Below, piece after piece: positions 38,833 through 47,863 of a DNA stretch of 64,000 nt; position 1 is the first letter of the stretch, and each line of letters opens with the position of its first letter. Under the pieces are notes generated by a model that was not told where the DNA came from, did not search any database, and was given only the letters and a program-made list of their open reading frames with translations. The stretch covers positions 1,025,262 to 1,089,261 of the forward strand of contig NZ_CH724149.1 of NCBI RefSeq assembly GCF_000153185.1, read 5' to 3'. The position numbers and the translations under genes were made by a program. The DNA is from Reinekea blandensis MED297. Lineage in GTDB: Bacteria; Pseudomonadota; Gammaproteobacteria; Pseudomonadales; Natronospirillaceae.

Positions 38833-39285
38833 ATGAAAAAACTGTTAGCTCTGTTCAGTCTGCTCGCGGTGTTCACTTTGGCCGCTGCCGAACCTCAGGT
38901 CGCCAACCTGCGCGGCCCGCTGGACTTGACCGAAGAAGAGGAAGCACCTCGCATGGCGCGGGAAGTGAACGATGACATCCGCACCGACCGCGATTATCCC
39001 ATGGCGGCCCCGACGATCCCGCATAAGATCGACGGCTATCAGATTGATCTGAAAGCCAATAAGTGCCTGAGCTGTCATAACCGGCAGCGGGTCGAGGAAT
39101 CTCAGGCGGTGATGGTATCGGTGACGCACTTTATGAACCGGGATGGCAACTTCCTCGCAGATGTCTCGCCGAATCGATACTTCTGTACGCAGTGCCATGC
39201 CTCACAGCTCGATGTGGATCCGCTGATCGACAATGATTTTGTCAGCATGGATGAACTGTTCGATCGTGCTGCCGAAAGCCACTAA
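38833..39285 (+). CDS. napB: Diheme cytochrome subunit NapB
   Basis: 150 residues with a Sec signal peptide ([19 protein letters not shown]) and two CXXCH heme sites, CLSCH and CTQCH. Passes electrons from NapC to NapA in the periplasm. AAGGAG lies upstream of the ATG at 38833, 10 bp after the napA stop. Confidence 0.96.
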   Translation: MKKLLALFSLLAVFTLAAAEPQVANLRGPLDLTEEEEAPRMAREVNDDIRTDRDYPMAAPTIPHKIDGYQIDLKANKCLSCHNRQRVEESQAVMVSVTHFMNRDGNFLADVSPNRYFCTQCHASQLDVDPLIDNDFVSMDELFDRAAESH

Positions 39286-39295
39286 GGAGTCCGCT

Positions 39296-39898
39296 ATGTG
39301 GAGTCGAATGAAACAAGGGTTGGCTCGGGCCTGGAATGTTCTGGCCAAACCCTCAGTGCATTACTCGTTGGGATTTCTGACGCTGGGTGGCTTTGTGGCC
39401 GGCATTATTTTCTGGGGTGGTTTCAACACCGCCTTAGAGGCCGCCAACACCGAAGAGTTTTGCATCAGTTGCCACGAAATGCGCGAGAACGTGTATGTCG
39501 AGTTGCAGGAAACCATTCACTGGTCGAATCGCTCCGGTGTCCGGGCGACCTGTTCAGACTGTCACGTGCCGCACGACTGGACCTACAAGATTGCCCGTAA
39601 AATGCAGGCGTCCAAAGAAGTCTGGGGTAAAATTTTCGGGACGATTAACACGCCTGAAAAATTTGAGGCCAAACGGCGAACGTTGGCTGAGCATGAGTGG
39701 GCCCGCTTGAAGAAAAACGATTCTCTGGAATGTCGTAACTGTCACCAGTTTGAATCGATGGACTTCACAGCGCAAAGCCAGCGTGCCGCAGAGCAACACA
39801 GCACGGCGTTGGCCAGTGGTGAGAAGACCTGTATTGATTGTCACAAGGGCATCGCGCATCACCTGCCCGACATGACCGGCGTGCCCGGTTGGGAGTAA
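39296..39898 (+). CDS. napC: Tetraheme quinol dehydrogenase NapC
   Basis: 200 residues: one N-terminal membrane anchor ([20 protein letters not shown]) and four heme-binding sites CISCH, CSDCH, CRNCH and CIDCH. Member of the NapC/NirT family; takes electrons from the quinol pool and reduces NapB. AAGGAG precedes the ATG at 39296. It ends the operon, followed by a terminator. NapG and NapH are absent, so electrons should enter through NapC. Confidence 0.96.
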   Translation: MWSRMKQGLARAWNVLAKPSVHYSLGFLTLGGFVAGIIFWGGFNTALEAANTEEFCISCHEMRENVYVELQETIHWSNRSGVRATCSDCHVPHDWTYKIARKMQASKEVWGKIFGTINTPEKFEAKRRTLAEHEWARLKKNDSLECRNCHQFESMDFTAQSQRAAEQHSTALASGEKTCIDCHKGIAHHLPDMTGVPGWE

Positions 39899-39914
39899 CC
39901 GAGCGTGTCCTGAT

Positions 39915-39942
39915 AAAAACCCGGGCTTGTCCCGGGTTTTTT
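39915..39942 (+). terminator. Rho-independent terminator of the nap operon
   Basis: Stem AAACCCGGG / CCCGGGTTT with a 5-nt loop and T tail, 17 bp past napC. Confidence 0.93.
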
Positions 39943-40010
39943 ATGCGCTTGATGGGCTGTGCGGGTTGCCTGCAACATCGTACAATGCATTTTTTTGACA
40001 GAAGATCGTG

Positions 40011-40493
40011 ATGATGACCATTCAAGCCGATACCGTTGTTGAGTTTCACTACATGCTCAGTGAAGGCGAGCGTCAGATAGAAAGCAGCCAGGGCGGCGAT
40101 CCGATGCTGATTCTCTGTGGCCACAAAAACAGCTTGCCAGCGCTGGAAGATGCCATGATGGGTAAAGTGGCCGGCGACACCTTCAGCGTGACGTTACCGC
40201 CAGAAAAAGCCTATGGCAGCCGCCGCGAAGACAGCATGCAACGGATCCCGATTAAACATCTGCAAGGCGCTAAACGCTGGAAGCCGGGTATGTTGGCCTG
40301 GGTGCAGACGGATCAAGGTAACCGTCAGGTAACCGTTGTCAAAGTGGGTAAGTTTAACGCCGACTGTGATACCAATCATCCGCTAGCCGGTATGACACTG
40401 ACGTTTGATGTTGAGATCGTGTCTGTTCGTGATGCGACAGCCAGTGAACTGCAGCACGGGCATGCGCACGGTCGAGGCGGTGTTGAACACTGA
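40011..40493 (+). CDS. FKBP-type peptidyl-prolyl isomerase, SlyD-like
   Basis: 160 residues. TVVEFHYMLSEG and the FKBP/IF-domain arrangement (GKVAGDTFSVTLPPEKAYGSRREDSMQRIPIKHL, then NHPLAGMTLTFDVEIVSVRDAT) match SlyD/FkpB-type cytoplasmic isomerases. The short C-terminal tail has a few His residues (HGHAHGRGGVEH), less than the metal-binding tail of SlyD. Two adjacent ATGs (40011, 40014) and a GTG at 40008 are possible starts. Confidence 0.88.
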   Translation: MMTIQADTVVEFHYMLSEGERQIESSQGGDPMLILCGHKNSLPALEDAMMGKVAGDTFSVTLPPEKAYGSRREDSMQRIPIKHLQGAKRWKPGMLAWVQTDQGNRQVTVVKVGKFNADCDTNHPLAGMTLTFDVEIVSVRDATASELQHGHAHGRGGVEH

Positions 40494-40687
40494 TCTTATG
40501 AACCCGGCACCGGCAACGAAATAGGTCTTGGCCTGTTTAGTTATCGCCCAATAAACACTTGCAAGTTAATAATGCCCGTTCACGTCGATGAACGGCCCAA
40601 CTCGCAACAGAAACTCATTCACCCTGTACAGGCCAGGGTGAAACTCCATAGAATCGATTCTTTCTTTCAGAATTTTCAGGAACGCTT

Positions 40688-42469
40688 ATGTCTTTGACTG
40701 CACAGCGATTGGGCCAGATCCGTGAGGTGATGGCGCAGCAGAACCTGGACGCCTTTGTGCTGTCCACTTTCGATGAATACCTCAATGAATACGTTCCCGA
40801 GCGTAACAAGCGTTTGCAATGGCTTACCGGGTTTACCGGGTCGGCCGGCGCCGCCGTCATCCTGCGCGACTCAGCGGCCATGTTTGTCGATGGTCGATAC
40901 ACCGTTCAGGTACGCCAGCAGGTGGATGCAGAGCAGTTTGCCTATCACCATCTGATCGAAGAACCCTACGCGCAATGGCTATCCGAACAGCTGTCAGCCG
41001 GTCAGCGAGTGGGGCTCGACAGTCGCATGTTTAATCTGGACACCTACGAGACGCTGGAAACGACCCTGAGTAAACGGGACATTGCGCTGGTGCCACTCAA
41101 TGAACACCCCGTTGATGCGGTTTGGCAAGATCGACCTGAAGAGTCGATCCGTACCGGGATGGTGTTACCCGAAACGTACACCGGCGTCAGCAGTGCTGAG
41201 AAGCGACAACAGATCGCTCAGCAGTTATCGACACAGAATGTCGACGCGGCATTGATTTTCGCACCGGATTCCGTTGCATGGCTGCTGAACATTCGCGGTC
41301 ATGATATTCCGGCAACACCGGTCATACTGGGTTATGCCTTGCTGACCTCCGATGGGTCGGTGACCTGGTTTACCAATCCTGAAAAACTGCCGGAAGGGTT
41401 TTACGAGCACGTCGGGACCGGCGTGACGGTGGTAAATGAAGCCGATGCTGCCGCTCACCTGGCTGCGTTTAACGGGCGTCGTGTGTTGGCCGATCCCAAA
41501 ACGGCGAACGCCTGGGCACAATTGACACTGAAAGAGCAGGGCGCAGAGCTGGTTGCCGGCAACGACCCGGTGCTGATCCCTAAAGCCTGTAAAAACCCGA
41601 CCGAGCAAGAAGGTATGCGACAGGCACACATTCGCGATGGGGTTGCTGAAGTTAAGTTCCTTTGCTGGTTAGATCGGTCCGTTGCGTCCGGTGCTGAGCT
41701 GAATGAAGCCGCGCTTGCCGATCAGTTGTATCGCTTCCGTGCCGAACAGGATAAGTTTCAGGAAGTGTCGTTCGATACCATTTCTGCTGCCGGCTCCAAT
41801 GCGGCCATGTGTCACTACAACCATATGAACGGTACTCCAGCTGAGTTGCCTGAACATGGCGTTTATCTGGTGGACAGTGGCGGTCAGTATCTCGACGGCA
41901 CCACCGACATTACCCGGACCGTCGCCATTGGCGAACCGGATGCAGAAATCCGTGAGCAGTTCACCCGGGTGTTAAAGGGTTACATCGCGCTTGAAACCGC
42001 ACGTTTCCCGCACGGGACTACCGGTACCCAGCTCGATATTCTGGCCCGTCAGTATTTGTGGCAGGAAGGCTACGACTTTGACCACGGAACCGGGCACGGG
42101 GTTGGTGCTTTCCTGAGCGTACATGAAGGCCCGCAACGAATCTCCAAAGCCCTGAACCCGATCGCTTTGCAACCGGGCATGGTGGTCAGTAATGAGCCGG
42201 GCTTTTATAAAGCCGACGCTTACGGCATCCGGTGCGAAAACCTGATCATGGTCAAAGAAGCCCAGAACCTTCCGGGCAACGTGCCGATGCTGGAGTTTGA
42301 AGTACTGACGCTGGCACCCTTCGATCTGCGATTGGTGGATGAAAAGTTACTGACCGATGGCGAAATCCAATGGTTGAACGCGTATCATCAGCGTGTTTAT
42401 GACACCCTGGTGGATCGATTGGATGAGTCCGAACGACCGTGGTTGGAGCAGGCCACCCGTTCGCTTTAA
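40688..42469 (+). CDS. M24B Xaa-Pro aminopeptidase
   Basis: 593 residues, the three-domain long form of PepP/XPNPEP1-type aminopeptidases, which release N-terminal residues before proline. N-terminal creatinase-like domains (AFVLSTFDEYLNEYVPERNKR) precede the pita-bread catalytic domain. Metal ligands are visible as Asp residues in YLVDSGGQYLDGTTDITRTV, His in GHGVGAFLSVHEGP, and Glu in VVSNEPGFYK and RCENLIMV. No signal peptide. It is a single gene; a 7-bp inverted repeat at 42490-42512 follows, without a T tract. Confidence 0.93.
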   Translation: MSLTAQRLGQIREVMAQQNLDAFVLSTFDEYLNEYVPERNKRLQWLTGFTGSAGAAVILRDSAAMFVDGRYTVQVRQQVDAEQFAYHHLIEEPYAQWLSEQLSAGQRVGLDSRMFNLDTYETLETTLSKRDIALVPLNEHPVDAVWQDRPEESIRTGMVLPETYTGVSSAEKRQQIAQQLSTQNVDAALIFAPDSVAWLLNIRGHDIPATPVILGYALLTSDGSVTWFTNPEKLPEGFYEHVGTGVTVVNEADAAAHLAAFNGRRVLADPKTANAWAQLTLKEQGAELVAGNDPVLIPKACKNPTEQEGMRQAHIRDGVAEVKFLCWLDRSVASGAELNEAALADQLYRFRAEQDKFQEVSFDTISAAGSNAAMCHYNHMNGTPAELPEHGVYLVDSGGQYLDGTTDITRTVAIGEPDAEIREQFTRVLKGYIALETARFPHGTTGTQLDILARQYLWQEGYDFDHGTGHGVGAFLSVHEGPQRISKALNPIALQPGMVVSNEPGFYKADAYGIRCENLIMVKEAQNLPGNVPMLEFEVLTLAPFDLRLVDEKLLTDGEIQWLNAYHQRVYDTLVDRLDESERPWLEQATRSL

Positions 42470-42659
42470 ACTGAGCTTATCGTTGACGGGTCCGGCCGAG
42501 GTGTCGCCGGACTCGCCGTTTACCTGTAATCGGACTCATCTGGGTTCAGAAAAGGTTTTATCGGGCGACATAAAACTCAGTCGAATGAGACAATTCATCG
42601 CGCTATACTGCTGACGGGTCTATTCGGTATCGCCCGAATCGTTAACAAGGATGGTGTGT

Positions 42660-43517
42660 ATGACTCAGACTGCTAAACCCTTATTCTGGCGCGATTCGCG
42701 CATGCCTCATATTGAACTTCGTCAAGTGACCGATGGTCGCCAGGTCTGTTACGCACCGCATAGCCACAGTCAATGGTCTCTGGGAGCCATTACCGATGGA
42801 CAAAGCACCTTTCTTTATCGTGGGGAATCCCATCGTGTCAGTGCCGGTACCCTGGTGATCATGAACCCTAACTGGGTGCATGCTTGCAACCCGATCGATA
42901 ATCAGCCCTGGGGGTATCTGATGTTGTACGTCGATACCGACTGGCTGACCCAGCTACGTTATGAGGCCGGTTTGTTGGACAGCGACAACTGGCAGGATCT
43001 CTCCACGGCCATATTGACAGATCCGACATGGTATGACGGTTATTGTCGAATGGTCGATTGTTTGCTGAACCCGGCCGCGGCATTACTGGAGAAGCAGACC
43101 TCTGTGGTTGAGTACCTTGCGGCATTAATGACAGAACTTGCCGACCAGCCGGTTGATCGCCATCCGGAGCCACCCGTCAACCTTCAGTCTTTAGCGCAGT
43201 ATCTGGACGATCATGCAGTCAGCGATGTGTCGCTTGACGAGTTATGTGCTCGTTTTCGGCTTAGCCCTGGCCACCTGATTCGCGCCTTTAAACAACACTT
43301 TGGGCTGTCACCACATGCCTATCGGATTAACCGCCGTATTCAGTATGGTCAGCAGGCACTCAAACAAGGACAGTCTATTGCTGACACCGCCGTGACGGTT
43401 GGTTTCAGTGATCAGCCGCACTTTCAGCGAACGTTTAAAAAGTTGTTGGCCGTGACACCGCAGCAGTACCGTCAGACGCTACTCAATCAGCAAGTAGACA
43501 CAACTGGCGGTAAGTAA
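42660..43517 (+). CDS. AraC-family regulator
   Basis: 285 residues from the ATG at 42660 (AAGG 5-10 nt upstream; an ATG at 42651 lies within this site). An N-terminal cupin-like sensor (HSHSQWSLGAITDG... AGTLVIMNPNWVHACNP) precedes a two-helix-turn-helix AraC domain: SLDELCARFRLSPGHLIRAFKQHFGLSPHAY and IADTAVTVGFSDQPHFQRTFKK. It overlaps the convergent LysE gene by 39 bp; AraC/LysE pairs usually mean that the regulator controls the exporter. Ligand unknown, perhaps an amino acid. Confidence 0.9.
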   Translation: MTQTAKPLFWRDSRMPHIELRQVTDGRQVCYAPHSHSQWSLGAITDGQSTFLYRGESHRVSAGTLVIMNPNWVHACNPIDNQPWGYLMLYVDTDWLTQLRYEAGLLDSDNWQDLSTAILTDPTWYDGYCRMVDCLLNPAAALLEKQTSVVEYLAALMTELADQPVDRHPEPPVNLQSLAQYLDDHAVSDVSLDELCARFRLSPGHLIRAFKQHFGLSPHAYRINRRIQYGQQALKQGQSIADTAVTVGFSDQPHFQRTFKKLLAVTPQQYRQTLLNQQVDTTGGK

Positions 43518-44072
43518 CAGCGCAAGTACGCGATTCAACCAGACCAATACGCTCGGACGCTGGACGTAGCGGCGCAATGAGGCGCCTGCGTAAACCCAGC
43601 AGCTCAAAGATACCCAACAGATCGGCAGGTAAATCATGGCAAACAGAATCAACGCCGCTGTATCTTGACCATGGGTGTAGGCACCGATACCCGATGCGGA
43701 CGCTAACCAGGCTTTTGGGTTAAGCCATTGCATCATGGCTCCGGTTGCAAAGCCGGGCGCCTGGCTCACGTCCGGTTCCGTTAAGTGACCGTTATCTCGT
43801 ATCAGTTGTACGCTGAGGTACAACAAAAACGCAATGCCGGCCCATTGCAGAAGGGCGTTGAACCCCGGAACCAGCTCCAGTACAGAGTGTAAACCCAGAC
43901 CTATGGTCAAAAACAAGGCGATAAAACCAAGCGTCGACCCTGTCACGAAGATCAGACCCTTGCTGACTGGGTAGCGGGTTCCGGTGCTCAGACACACCAG
44001 GTTAACCGGCCCTGGTGAAATGGATGCCGCCAGTGCAAAGGCAGACATGGGTAAAAGCATTGAAGTGGTCAT
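43479..44072 (-). CDS. LysE/RhtB-family amino acid exporter
   Basis: 197 residues from the ATG at 44072, with about six membrane segments. The N-terminal SAFALAASISPGPVNLVCLSTG carries the family hallmark SPGP, and WLNPKAWLASASG is the second conserved motif. Members export amino acids or homoserine lactone; substrate unknown. An upstream ATG at 44108 would add 12 polar residues. Its 3' end overlaps the AraC gene on the opposite strand. Confidence 0.9.
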   Translation of the reverse strand: MTTSMLLPMSAFALAASISPGPVNLVCLSTGTRYPVSKGLIFVTGSTLGFIALFLTIGLGLHSVLELVPGFNALLQWAGIAFLLYLSVQLIRDNGHLTEPDVSQAPGFATGAMMQWLNPKAWLASASGIGAYTHGQDTAALILFAMIYLPICWVSLSCWVYAGASLRRYVQRPSVLVWLNRVLALLLTASCVYLLIE

Positions 44073-44188
44073 AACGTTTCCCGCAAAGTGTTTCGGGGAA
44101 GTCTGCAATGGGTTCGCATTGAAGTATTGAATAAAATTGCGGTTTGTTTACTTTTTTTGTCCGTCTATGCGACAGAACCATAAATAAG

Positions 44189-44887
44189 TCATAAAGCAGA
44201 CTGAGTTTTTAACCACTTCAGCGCTTCGCGTTTGGCCAGACCAGTTAAGTGTTCGGAATTGATAAATTTCACCACCGCATCCGGGTCGGTCTTAGAGTAT
44301 TCTCTGAGCACCCAACCGATGGCTTTCTGTATAAAGAAGTCCCGGTCGTGCCGGTTTTCCTGAATGATTGCAAACAACAGTTCAACATCAGTCTGCTGTT
44401 TGTATTTCAACTGAAACAGCAGAGTCGTTCGACGAAGCCAGAGATTTTCATTTTTTCGCCAAGCGTGAATGACTGGCTTTGTTTCGATTGGGTGGCGTTG
44501 ATAGAGTCGACCGACGATGTGAGTGGCTAACATATCGACCGTGTCCCACCAGGACTTGGTGGTGATCCACTGTTCAATATCGCCCAGGGTTTCTGGTGCT
44601 AACTGATCTTTCACTTTTATCAGCAAATCGATGGCCACCATCTGGCATTCGCGCTCCGGTTGTCGCCAGAGTTCGTGAACCACAGCAGGGATTTCGCTCA
44701 CGGGCGGACGGTGTTGAGTGGTAAAGAGCGTCTGTACGGCTTGACGTCTTGGCCCGGCCTGAATGCCATAACACTCAAACTGATTGCGCAGATAAGCCTT
44801 CATCTGCAACGCGATGTTTGGGTTGGCGATCGGGCGCAGCGCTTCAATAACCTGTTTGTTCCATTCGTGCACGATCATTCCTCTCAT
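44189..44887 (-). CDS. AlkD-like DNA alkylation repair protein
   Basis: About 230 residues of HEAT-like repeats. The AlkD-type segments GIQAGPRRQAVQTLF, TTKSWWDTVDMLATHIVG, WLRRTTLLFQLKYKQ and FFIQKAIGWVLREYSKTDPDAV are visible. AlkD glycosylases excise alkylated purines without base flipping. Start uncertain: the ATG at 44887 lacks a ribosome site, whereas a GTG at 44872 has AGAGGA 6 nt upstream. Monocistronic. Confidence 0.9.
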   Translation of the reverse strand: MRGMIVHEWNKQVIEALRPIANPNIALQMKAYLRNQFECYGIQAGPRRQAVQTLFTTQHRPPVSEIPAVVHELWRQPERECQMVAIDLLIKVKDQLAPETLGDIEQWITTKSWWDTVDMLATHIVGRLYQRHPIETKPVIHAWRKNENLWLRRTTLLFQLKYKQQTDVELLFAIIQENRHDRDFFIQKAIGWVLREYSKTDPDAVVKFINSEHLTGLAKREALKWLKTQSAL

Positions 44888-45068
44888 CTTTGCCCGGATT
44901 ATCGGATGCGTTTTTTTGCGTTGCGGGTTCAGTATCGTTTATTTTTACTCGGTTTTCACGAACTCAACTGACAGCTTTTGACGGTCGTTCAACTGGGAAA
45001 GTGTCGGTTTCATAGGCGTTTACGGTCCATTAAACTGTTGATTCTCTGGACAGAAGGAAACGACAAGG

Positions 45069-45731
45069 ATGACCCTGCAATTAATCACGGTTCCGGCTGG
45101 CAGCATCGTGCTGAGGGATGATCGGCTGAAGCGTACGTGGCATGAGACAGTCGCCTCATTTTTATTGAGCCCCTACCCGGTAACTCAACAACACTATCAA
45201 AATCTGGTGGGAGTAAACCCGTCAGTCCCGAAAGCCGAATTGGCGCCGGTTGTAAATGTCTCTTGGCTGGACGCCGTACGTTTTTGTAATTTACTGTCTC
45301 AACAGGAAGCACTGGATCCTTATTACGACATTCCAGCACAGGGTTCTCAGGTAACCATATTTGCCGGGTCGACGGGTTATCGGTTGCCCACAGATGCGGA
45401 GTGGGAGTTTGCCTGCCGAGCCGGTACAGATGGGCCACGCTATGGAGCGGTCGATGACATTGCCTGGTATCAGTCTAACTCGGGCGGAGCGCCGCAATTG
45501 GTGGGTCAGAAAAGGCCAAACGCTTTTTGTTTATTCGACATGCTGGGTAATGTTTGGGAGTGGTGTTGGGATCTGTACGACCCTGCTGTCTATGGCCCGT
45601 ATCGTATATTTCGCGGTGGTGGATGGTCGGATGATGCTCGTGGCTGTATAGCGTCAAATCGACGCCGCAGTCATCCCAGCTTTACCATTGATGATCTTGG
45701 TTTCCGGGTTGCAAGGTCTATTGAGCGTTAA
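45069..45731 (+). CDS. Formylglycine-generating-enzyme-like (SUMF1 fold) protein
   Basis: 220 residues with the SUMF1/EgtB-type C-type-lectin fold: VPAGSIVLRDD, FLLSPYPVTQQHYQNLVG, VNVSWLDAVRFCNLLS, YRLPTDAEWEFACRAG, NAFCLFDMLGNVWEWCWD and RIFRGGGWSDD...GFRVAR. This is shorter than true sulfatase-activating enzymes. No sulfatase gene is near, so the modification role is not established. No signal peptide. The nested palindromic element follows 50 bp downstream. Confidence 0.85.
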   Translation: MTLQLITVPAGSIVLRDDRLKRTWHETVASFLLSPYPVTQQHYQNLVGVNPSVPKAELAPVVNVSWLDAVRFCNLLSQQEALDPYYDIPAQGSQVTIFAGSTGYRLPTDAEWEFACRAGTDGPRYGAVDDIAWYQSNSGGAPQLVGQKRPNAFCLFDMLGNVWEWCWDLYDPAVYGPYRIFRGGGWSDDARGCIASNRRRSHPSFTIDDLGFRVARSIER

Positions 45732-45780
45732 ATACCGCATGCAGCTAAGATGACGGGTTTGCGATTTATATGGTTAGCGT

Positions 45781-45957
45781 CATTGCTGTCCCATAACGCT
45801 TCCAGCCTTTGAGTGGCGCAAGGGCGGCCGTTTCAGAGCTTCTTTCTGGGAACCGTCAACAACATGGAAGTTGTTGCCGAGTGCCCATGGATGGGTTTAC
45901 AGCGTGCTTCCTGAAAGAAGCTCTGAAACGGCCCGGTTAATCTATGGGACAACAATG
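45781..45957. repeat. 177-bp nested palindromic element
   Basis: Outer arms 45781-45795 (CATTGCTGTCCCATA) and 45943-45957 are inverted with 14 of 15 matching. Inside lie perfect 21-bp inverted arms at 45826-45846 and 45913-45933, extendable inward by GGAA/TTCC. The 66-bp centre has its own hairpin CAACAAC-ATGGAA-GTTGTTG (45857-45876) and a CCCAT/ATGGG pair (45884-45895). The whole could fold into a branched, cloverleaf-like structure. No reading frame or transposase is present. It could be a MITE-like element, a structured RNA, or a protein-binding/termination structure. Confidence 0.85.
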
Positions 45958-46040
45958 CGTTGGCGCGGCATGTCAAAGCTCTTTTTATCGGTTTGACTTT
46001 GTCTTTTCGGCTGGTTTGGTCATCGTAAGAGAGGCAAAAG

Positions 46041-46631
46041 ATGGTAAGCAACTCACAATTTCAGACCCTGTTGTCTCAGGTTCGAGCCTGCACCCATTGT
46101 CAGGCTGAATTACCTGACCCTGCGCAACCCATTTTGCAAGCTGATCCAAACGCTCGAATACTCATTGCGGGGCAGGCGCCAGGTAAACAGACCTTGCAGA
46201 AAGGTATTCCATTTTCTGATGCCAGCGGCAAACGGCTTCGCCGTTGGTTGGGTATCGACGAAGCCACTTTTTACCAAGCCGATAACATCGCTATTTTGCC
46301 AATGGGTTTTTGCTATCCGGGCAAAGGCGATAGCGGTGACGCGCCACCCCGGCCTGAATGCGCTGAGCTGTGGCGAGCAACGTTGCTGGCAGCGTTACCG
46401 AACATTGAGCTGACGTTGATCCTCGGTGCGCATGCGTTGAAATACCATGCACCGGAGTATCGCTCGGTGACCGACGCGGTAGAGGACTGGTCCGCACTGT
46501 GGCCGGATCGGTTGGTTTTGCCTCACCCCAGTCCCAGGAATCAAGCCTGGTTCAAACGCCATTCATGGTTTGAACGTGATGTCTTACCGATGTTGAAATC
46601 TCGGGTCAGCGCACTCTGTGTCAAAGGTTGA
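46041..46631 (+). CDS. Uracil-DNA glycosylase family protein
   Basis: 196 residues of the UDG superfamily. Motif 1-like ILIAGQAPGKQTLQKGIPFSDASGKRLRRWLG and the C-terminal VLPHPSPRNQAWFKRHSWFE (motif 2-like HPSP) are visible. An N-terminal CTHCQ pair resembles the start of family 4/5 cluster motifs, but the full four-Cys set is not evident, so iron-sulfur binding is doubtful. Activity on uracil is inferred from family. GAGG lies 6 nt before the ATG. Confidence 0.85.
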   Translation: MVSNSQFQTLLSQVRACTHCQAELPDPAQPILQADPNARILIAGQAPGKQTLQKGIPFSDASGKRLRRWLGIDEATFYQADNIAILPMGFCYPGKGDSGDAPPRPECAELWRATLLAALPNIELTLILGAHALKYHAPEYRSVTDAVEDWSALWPDRLVLPHPSPRNQAWFKRHSWFERDVLPMLKSRVSALCVKG

Positions 46632-46700
46632 GCATAGGTTGGTGGAAAAGTTGTGACGAAATGGGTTTAATGCGGATCGCAAATACAGTAAGGATCGGTT

Positions 46701-47147
46701 ATGGCTACCCATTGTCGTCCAGCTCAGACGACGGATATTGATGATCTGAATGATCTGTTTCAAAGTGCGACCCGCAAGGGAATGCCGTTCAGCAAACGGC
46801 AAGACGTTATCTTTCAACGGTTTCTTGAAGAAGATCTGCTCGACCTGCTGGTGGTCGAAAAGGATGAGTACGTTGTGGCCTGTTGCCACTGTGCCGTCAT
46901 ACCAACCTTGGCTCATGGCGGGCGCCCCTTTGCGGTTCTGAGTCATCTGCTGGTCGATCCATTGAATCGACGACAGGGGCTCGCCCGTTTACTGTTCGAG
47001 TTCGCGCTCGATTACGTGCGAAAGAAAGGCAGTTATGTGGTGTATGCCCCAGTGGAACACCCCAAGCCCTGGATTGACCGGATGCTGAAAGCATTGGGCG
47101 CGCGATGTGAAGGTGAATGCTATGTCTTTGGAGGACAACGATCATGA
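46701..47147 (+). CDS. GNAT-family N-acetyltransferase
   Basis: 148 residues. The acetyl-CoA-binding region is HLLVDPLNRRQGLARLLFEFALDYVRKKG (motif A, RRQGLA), followed by a C-terminal WIDRMLKALGARCEGECYVF. Substrate unknown. AAGGA precedes the ATG. Its last four bases overlap the start of the SDR gene (ATGA), so the two are probably co-translated. Confidence 0.87.
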   Translation: MATHCRPAQTTDIDDLNDLFQSATRKGMPFSKRQDVIFQRFLEEDLLDLLVVEKDEYVVACCHCAVIPTLAHGGRPFAVLSHLLVDPLNRRQGLARLLFEFALDYVRKKGSYVVYAPVEHPKPWIDRMLKALGARCEGECYVFGGQRS

Positions 47148-47860
47148 AGAAACTCTGTTTACTGGTCGGTGGATCAAGAGGTCTGGGTAAAGCGGTTGCC
47201 GATTCTTATCGGGCGGCTGGCTACGACTTGGTGGAGTTTTCCCGATCCGGAGAAGCAGAAGAGCACGTTGATGTTGATCTGAGTCGGCGTGAAACCGCTA
47301 TTGACGCCATCGATGCCCAGTTTGCGATGCTGGCGGAGGACGACTGGGATGAGGTTCATCTGGTATTAAATGCTGCGGTTATCGGGCCCATTGGTCCATT
47401 GGGCGGAAGTGAGCCAAAAGACTGGTGGGCGCACATGGATATTAATCTTGTCATGCCGATTTCCATTACCGGGCGCTTTCAGGCGCATTTCGGCGATCAT
47501 ACCGCTCGTCGTGTGGTGGGGTTTGTTTCTTCAGGAGTCGCCAATCACGCATTGGATGGCTGGAGTCTTTATGGCGCGACCAAAGCGGGCGTTGAACAGT
47601 TTATGCGCTCCATGGCGCTTGAACAGCAACGAACGGATCGGCCCATTTTGGTTGTGAACCTGGACCCGGGTGTGATGGACACCGATATGCAGGGCGACAT
47701 CCGGAAGTCTGACTCGGCTCAGTTCAGCCAGGTACAGCGGTTTATTGAGCGTTACGAAACGGGTGGTTTGGCCGATCCCGCCATTATTGCCGAGCGTTTA
47801 CGTCAAACGCTGGAGTCCGATCTACAGACGGGGTCTACTGTGAACATTGCCGGAGAATGA
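47144..47860 (+). CDS. Short-chain dehydrogenase/reductase
   Basis: 238 residues from the ATG at 47144, with GGAGGA upstream. NADP-binding LLVGGSRGLGKAVADSYRAAG, LNAAVIGPIG and catalytic Tyr-Lys in SLYGATKAGVEQFMRSM are intact, with LDPGVMDTDMQ following. It resembles the sepiapterin/benzil reductase-like SDR group. Substrate unknown. Middle gene of a three-gene acetyltransferase-SDR-acetyltransferase operon. Confidence 0.9.
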   Translation: MKKLCLLVGGSRGLGKAVADSYRAAGYDLVEFSRSGEAEEHVDVDLSRRETAIDAIDAQFAMLAEDDWDEVHLVLNAAVIGPIGPLGGSEPKDWWAHMDINLVMPISITGRFQAHFGDHTARRVVGFVSSGVANHALDGWSLYGATKAGVEQFMRSMALEQQRTDRPILVVNLDPGVMDTDMQGDIRKSDSAQFSQVQRFIERYETGGLADPAIIAERLRQTLESDLQTGSTVNIAGE

Positions 47861-47863
47861 TCT

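Noticed and set aside
45069..45731. Sulfatase-maturation partner for the sulfation cluster
   Set aside because: The protein has the SUMF1 fold, but no sulfatase gene is present and the cluster is 13 kb away.
45781..45957. Integron attC site
   Set aside because: The palindrome lacks recognisable RYYYAAC/GTTRRRY core sites at its ends, and there is no integrase or cassette array.
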